Under the pieces are notes generated by a model, which did not search any database, was not told the DNA's origin, and saw only the letters and a program-made list of their open reading frames with translations. A stretch of 64,000 nt of DNA from Volvariella volvacea V23 (taxonomy: Eukaryota; Basidiomycota; Agaricomycetes; Agaricales; Pluteaceae). Positions 58,258 through 64,000 of the stretch are shown one piece after another (positions within the stretch are counted from its first letter, which is position 1; each line of letters begins with the position of its first letter). Location: positions 677,551 to 741,550 of the forward strand of contig KB722738.1 in NCBI GenBank assembly GCA_000349905.1. Direction: 5' to 3'. Made by a program: the position numbers and the translations under genes.

Positions 58258-58417
58258 GTTGGTGGGAAAGAAGACGCGGTGCGTGTTTGTCGCTGGCGAG
58301 TCGCGTCTTGTTGATTCACGCCGGCAACTTCACGGTCACTTGATCCAGGCCACCCCTCATTGTCAATTCAATTCCCCACAATCTTTGTTCACAGTTGGGT
58401 CAATCTCATCGTCATCT
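58258..58417. promoter_or_regulatory. Bidirectional MCM7/DNMT1 promoter with MCB-like sites
   Basis: 160 bases separate the divergent start codons of MCM7 and the DNA methyltransferase. Two MCB-type cores are present: ACGCGG at 58274-58279 and TCGCGT (ACGCGA on the other strand) at 58301-58306. In ascomycete yeasts MBF binds ACGCGN sites to drive G1/S genes, MCM genes included. A shared S-phase promoter is therefore likely, but is inferred. Confidence 0.55.
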
Positions 58418-61400
58418 ATGTCAAGCTACGCTTCGCATTCTGCGACTCGTCTTGTGCCAGTGGTGGAAATTACGACGCGACCACCAGCATTGAAACGGCG
58501 GCGACGAAGCAGGGAACCCAGTGACCCAAAGGACACACCAAAGACACGGAAAAATAAACGAAGAAGACGATATCCATCACCTGGCTCGGCAGAGAGTCAT
58601 TCGAGCATCTCCGGCAGGCGCTCACCGGGAACCGTTCGCAAGTCGTCGCCCACATCATCAGTGAGCATCCCAAATAGATTTAAAACTGTCCATGAATTAA
58701 AGCTACGACAAGACCAACAGGCGAAAAGCTTTGCCTAGCTCACCAACCGTATCTGAATTCGGTTAGTGGCTCACCTACATCTGTCCAATTCTGCTACATC
58801 AATCAAATAGCATACCCAATTCGTCGCTACGGCGCACTAACTAATGTTGAGGATGTCTTAATACCATCCACATCAAGTACCGAGCCTCATGCTCCCCCTT
58901 CGTCTCGTCCACTATGTATGTTGTCACGTTCGGGTGGGCAAACCTTCTGACAATGCCCTTACTAGCTCCTCTTGTATATGATTTGCAAAGTACTGATATA
59001 ACCGACGAGATTGATCTTCTGCTTGCCGAAGAAGCAGCACCAGATCTGCAAGGACCCTCAGATTCGGATTCTGAAGAAGATGAAGATGTTCCTATCCGAA
59101 AATTAGATGATTTCATTATATTTGATTTGAAAACACTCGAGGTCGTTCACATCTCCGAACTTCTCGACCTCGACAACTCTTCAAGGGTTTATGGGGCAGC
59201 TGGCCTTGTGAAGCCATTCTTCTTAGGTGATGAAGATGACGATGGTACTGATAGTGACGACATGGAGAACAGTCCTCCCATACCTCAACTCACTAAGTTA
59301 TCCGAGGTTTTAGAGCTGAATGCTCATCACTACAACGAGGATGATCAATCAATTGATAAGTAAGCAATTCCACAGATGCCCTTTCACTACCACAAGATTG
59401 AGATATTCAAACACGATATTGTTCTAGCAAAATCTATATTCGGACCCGCCATGCGTGGTACATTCTAGAGAGCCCCTCCGTCGAATATCAGCCTTATTTC
59501 AAGACATTTGCGGCACAACACCATGCCTTACAACATCTGTTGGAAGTCTCGTTAACTGATCCTCATATCATCTACGAGGATTTCATTGAGACCCTTCCAC
59601 AGACAAGAATTCCTACCATAGGGCGTCCATTGACCCCAGTTGAGTTTGAGTCCAGTGAAATCGTAAGTCGTTTAAAATTACATTTGTACGAATGGTGTAC
59701 TTGATAGTCGTGCAGAGGATGTATATCATCTCAACGCTCCCTGGGCTTCATAAGAAGCTCCACCACTCACGACTACTCAAAGACATTGCTAATGCCATGG
59801 GGCTTTCTCTCCGGGATATTGTTGGCTCTACTAGTGCTAAAGGGCCTGCATCACGACCAAAGGTGCCTCGTGTGCTCAAGAACCAACCTATGGGAGAAAA
59901 ATCAGTCCTGAAGCACCGAAACAACACAGTCGTCACCCCCATTGTATCCCGTATTGCCCAGGGCTTGTTTCGGCCCCAGTTGGAGGTTGCTGGGGCTACA
60001 TCTGAAGAGCTGGCGGACCAAAGGCTAGTTCATATACTTGACGACGTCAAGGCTCATCACATGGACCCGGAAAGCATGAAATGGGGTCAACCTATTGCCA
60101 AAGGTTCAGGGTATTATTATAGTATTATTATGGATGGTGTTGTATATGAGGTAAGTACTTTTTCTGTCTTTATGGTATGTGTATGTTACTTATTTGCTGG
60201 AACAGATAGGTGATGTTGTGATGGTGAACCCTGGGGAGGATGATGATGCAGTACGGGCACTGAATGCCACTGCCAGTGCATCCCATTCTAAAAATATATA
60301 TGGTAATCATGTGTGGTAAGAGTTTCTCATCCTTATATTCTTGAGTTCTTTTTTTGACCTTTGAATTAGGTTTTGTCGCATCTGCTATTTCTTTGAGGAA
60401 AAACATCAGAAATACTTTCATGGGCAGTGGTTTGTGCATGGGTCCAAAACCATTCTCCAGGAGACAGCACATTCAAAGTCACTATACCTGACCATGGAAT
60501 GTGCAGATAACCCAGCTGCTAGTATTTTCAAGAAATGCAACATTACCATGCTTACCCCTGAGGACAATGAGAAGGCTGATGATGACAATCCTGAGGCAAA
60601 TGACTTTCACTGTGGGTGAGTAATGTCTTTGGGCCTCTAATTCTCCTGGTAACTTTCTCAAATGAATGTGTATATTTTAGGCTTGTATGGGATCAAGAAA
60701 GCTCATCATTTACAGATCTACCTACTCTTCAAGAAATCTTGGATGCTAACTCTTATCTTCCTCCCACTCAACCATGCTTTTCATGCTTTTGCAAACTCAA
60801 GCAATCACAGATGGAGGGATTTCAACCCAGTTCCCATGGGTTTATATGGAATGGTGTATCTTATCATTTATTTGACTTTGTATACCTTTTACAAGGTTTA
60901 TCAAGGCCAGAGGTGTATCAAATTGCTCAAATTGTGGAGGTTAGGATGAATGAGGATGAAGATAAACCAGATATATTTGTAACATTTTGTGGAAGATACA
61001 ATGAGCTACCAAACAAAGTAAAAGAGATGGGTCAAAGTAAAGAACCTATTGCCTTTCATGATGTGAGTTTTAGTCATTCTCTTTTACTTTTTTGGGTTTT
61101 TTATTTGAGTGTTTTTCAGAGAAGACTGTACCTTGAGTTTGAGGTTACAGCCATCTCAATGGACCAGCTAGATGGTGTCTGTTATGTCAAATACCTGACC
61201 CAAGCAAGTGAAATTGAAGAATGGGTCAAAGAGTCTGATCACTTCTACCTCAATGAAGAGCTTAGAGGCCAAGATAGAATTCTTTGTAGGATGAATGAGG
61301 ACCATTTTTACAATTGTAAGAGGTGTATGAGGGTTGAGGAGAAAAGGCTTGAACAAGTAGAGAGATATAAAAGGTATAATCAGCCATTAAGAGGTTTGGA

Positions 61401-63589
61401 ACTGTTTAGTGGTAAGTGTACAATTGGTTATTATTCTTTATGGCTAATTTTTTTTATAGGTGCTGGAGGCCTTGGTACAGGCCTTGACCTTTCTGGCTTT
61501 GTGAAAACGAGATATGCAGTAGAGTTTTCTCCCTCTGCTGCTGCTACTTATCAGTATGTTTCACTTTTTCTACTTTCTAAGTTCTTATTTTCTTGGTCAT
61601 AGGCATAATCACCCAGAGACAGTAGTTTACTGTCAAGATAGCAATTTACTGCTCAGACATGCTATTGATACCCATGAAGGCAAGGACCCACAACCACTCA
61701 GATCAAATAATGGAAAAAGTCTTTGTCCTGCCATGCCACCCAAAGGCAGTGTTGACTTCATTTATGGAGGTAAGTATATTTTTATACTGCTTTTTCTAAT
61801 TGAAAGCAAACTTAGCATAAATACTACCTGCAGGTCCTCCTTGTCAATCCTTTAGTGGTGCAAATCATCACAAGGTATGCATGATGCAATAATATCTTTT
61901 TTATTTGTGACTCAAGTTTGCATTTGACAGAAAGCTGATGATATCAGGTATAGTAGCACTTTTGTATCATTGTGAATTTAACAAGTATTTCAAAATTTAG
62001 GTCTACACTTCCAGGAAATATGCTCAGCTACCTGGAATTTTATGAAGCTGATTACTTCCTGTTGGAGAATGTTAAGGGAATGCTGTCTCATCCCTTGATG
62101 AGTGAACAAGATAACTTAGTCCTAAAAGGAGGTATCAAAGCAGGTGTAGTTAAGCTAATAATGCGTGTTCTGATTGCACTTGGGTATATTTTATTATGTT
62201 CTATTGTTTCTTTTCCCATTTCTTATGTACTTGTGATTACAGGTACCAAGTTCATGTGAAGCTCTTGCAAGCAGGCCACTATGGTGCTCCTCAAGGAAGA
62301 CTTCGTGTTATCTTTTTTGGAGCCAAACGTGGCCTCAAGCTGCCAGAGTTTCCCATTCCAGAATATGCATTTCCTGATGGTGCTCATTTTGCAAGTTTAC
62401 CAACTGGTGAAAGACTTGCACCAGCAACAAGAAGTAAGGTACCAGGAAACTACCATCAATGTGCACCCCTCAAACCAATTACAATTAATCAATCCATTGG
62501 AGATTTGGTAAGCTTGTAGCCAACTAACTGTCTTATTGGTAACAACTAATTGATTTATCTCTTTAGCCATCTTTTGACTGGTAGGCTTACTTTTTATCTA
62601 TTACTCATATGAAAATCATGCTTATGCCATTTCAGGGCAAATCCACATCTTGTCATCAAGCAAAAACCACAAGACAAAGATGAGCTTGTACTTCGTGCAC
62701 GTAAAGGCATTGTTGCATATGATGCTGTTGATTGTAAAGACAACAAAGTGCATGATAGAGAAGGGCTAGTAGGATTTCCCACTTCTGTGCCATATTTGCA
62801 ACCACCACAAAATATGTATCAATTGTGGATGAGGCAACAATCTAATATGGTTGAAGACCAATGCACTAAAAGATTTGCAGCTGGGGTTGTGGAAGGGTAA
62901 GTGGCATTTCTTATATAAATATGATAAATTAGGCTCAGCATAATATCTTTGGTCATTTAGAACAGTAACATTGCCCTTTAAGCCAAATGCTACCCACAGA
63001 GGTGTGTATTGTTTTTCTAACAATAATTGTATTAGGTGCTAATATTTCATTATAGATCTACCTATTCAACTTCGCCCCAGAATGGCTAAGCCTGGACAAA
63101 AACAGGAAAAAAAGGGTATGTATCCAGGTATATTATGCTCTACCTTCATCAGATAATCTTAATAATTAGTGTTTTATGGTCGACCCAATGGTGATGAGCA
63201 TTTCAAGACTGCTCTTACCACATTGACACCTCTCTTAAAAGGCACCTGGCCCATTCATCCATCTGTAAGTACTTATACCAGATTTGCAACCACATACTAA
63301 TATTGTTTTAGCAAAAGCGCATTTTCACTGTTAGAGAATGTGCTCGTGCACAGGGATTCCCTGACAATTATATTTTTCTATCTGCAGACAAACACCCCCA
63401 GAGGACCATAGTAAATGTAAGCAGCTTTATTTTAGGCCACTATCATATCTAATCACCATAATGAAGCAAATCCGGCAAATTGGTAATGCAGTACCAGTAC
63501 CCTTGGCATTGGCATTGGGCAAGACGTTGGGTGCAGCTCTTATCGAGAACTGGGAGAAAAATGAAAGAGAGGAGAGCCCTATCATATAG
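58418..63589 (+). CDS. DNMT1-type DNA (cytosine-5) methyltransferase with RFTS and two BAH domains
   Basis: Twenty-three exons; phases close to 1318 residues: 58418-58660, 58713-58761, 58811-58915, 58966-59359, 59428-59662, 59716-60150, 60206-60315, 60370-60615, 60681-61062, 61120-61411, 61460-61553, 61603-61769, 61834-61874, 61931-61947, 62001-62183, 62243-62507, 62567-62580, 62636-62896, 62961-63001, 63056-63115, 63170-63264, 63312-63416, 63467-63589. The basic N-terminus ([17 protein letters not shown]) is a nuclear signal. An RFTS-like region starts at [21 protein letters not shown]1 begins [12 protein letters not shown] (about 488) and BAH2 is about 650-780. Catalytic motifs: [20 protein letters not shown] (about 823), [11 protein letters not shown] with the catalytic Cys (about 920), [10 protein letters not shown] (about 958), [18 protein letters not shown]. 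No CXXC finger is seen. The domain order fits maintenance methylation of CpG. The first two introns are my best solution, not proven. Confidence 0.9.
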
Positions 63590-63673
63590 TAGATACAATC
63601 ACACGCATCAATGGAAAGGAACTTAGAATATATATTAATATAATTATATGGTCTGCACGAAAAGCCTTGTGAG

Positions 63674-64000
63674 TTATGTAGCTTGACCTCCAGATCTGTC
63701 TCTGGCCAGAATCTCTTGCACTCGTTTGACCTTATTTTCATTGCCTTTTCCAGGTTCGACAGGACGATCTACACGGGTGCCGATGCGAATATCAGTTGCA
63801 ACACGGGGAGTGCCTTTGGCATGGACAGCAGCATGGCAGTCATGAATTGCTTGCATGACCTGAGACCATGGCCCCTCTGGTCACTCACGTCAGAGAGACT
63901 ATATCTTACATCTGAGATCATGGCATAGTCTCACCGAGATTGGTACCATAACCACTGCAACATGCTGTTGATATCCTGAAATGGACGCAAACAACAGATT
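63674..64000 (-). CDS. ECM15 / UPF0045 (MTH1187-YkoF) family protein, partial
   Basis: The last exon (minus strand, about 63876 down to the stop at 63674) reads GPWSQVMQAIHDCHAAVHAK, then GTPRVATDIRIGTRVDR. This is the C-terminal signature of the UPF0045 family, known in yeast as ECM15, whose small ferredoxin-like proteins form oligomers and were found to bind thiamine-like ligands in bacterial homologues. An upstream exon with HVAVVMVPIS lies at about 63930-63975 and fits the first strand. The splice between them could not be settled, and the start is outside the window. The gene converges with the methyltransferase, 84 bases away. Confidence 0.65.

Overview
The window looks like nuclear DNA of a mushroom-forming basidiomycete (Agaricomycetes). 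Genes are dense and cut by many short GT-AG introns of about 40-60 bases. The family set fits: agaric-type F-box proteins, a secreted fungal heme peroxidase, KEX2, YND1, the fungal mitoribosomal protein MRP51, and DNMT1 and POT1 homologues. The species cannot be named from the sequence. I saw no tRNA, rRNA, CRISPR array or intact transposon.

Layout, left to right. 1-6.3 kb: the tail of a gene with a hydrophobic C-terminus, a Ser/Pro/His-rich protein, a long intergenic stretch with a possible ABC-transporter relic, and an F-box protein. 6.8-17 kb: a PWWP protein, a YND1-type apyrase, the ERMES subunit MDM12 and the Elongator catalytic subunit ELP3. 17-21 kb: poorly explained DNA holding five small hairpins with a shared loop sequence and a TATA-driven, spliced minus-strand gene of unknown function. 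22-30.6 kb: a four-segment membrane protein, a HYPK-like NatA partner, MRP51 with a small gene just upstream, and a nucleotide-sugar transporter. 32-39.6 kb, all minus strand: a second F-box protein, the alternative clamp-loader subunit CTF18 and a ubiquitin C-terminal hydrolase. 39.8-45.5 kb, plus strand: a DUF1776 protein, a CPD1-type cyclic phosphodiesterase and a secreted heme peroxidase. 45.8-52 kb: two tandem POT1-like genes, the second lacking its C-terminal half. 52.2-55 kb: kexin. 55.5-63.6 kb: MCM7 and a DNMT1-type cytosine methyltransferase, diverging from a 160-base promoter. The right edge carries the end of an ECM15/UPF0045 gene.

Several genes serve chromosome maintenance: CTF18, MCM7, POT1 and DNMT1 act in replication, cohesion, telomere capping and maintenance methylation. 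This may be chance co-location, except for the MCM7/DNMT1 pair, whose shared promoter carries MCB-like sites.

Exon structures were worked out by hand from splice signals, codon phase and family motifs. Phases close for every gene given an exact length; first exons and unusual acceptors are the least certain. The most notable oddities are the hairpin cluster, a 1.8 kb stretch with almost no CpG inside the DNA methyltransferase gene itself, the truncated tandem POT1, and a 28-base perfect palindrome at the junction of two closely stacked cistrons.
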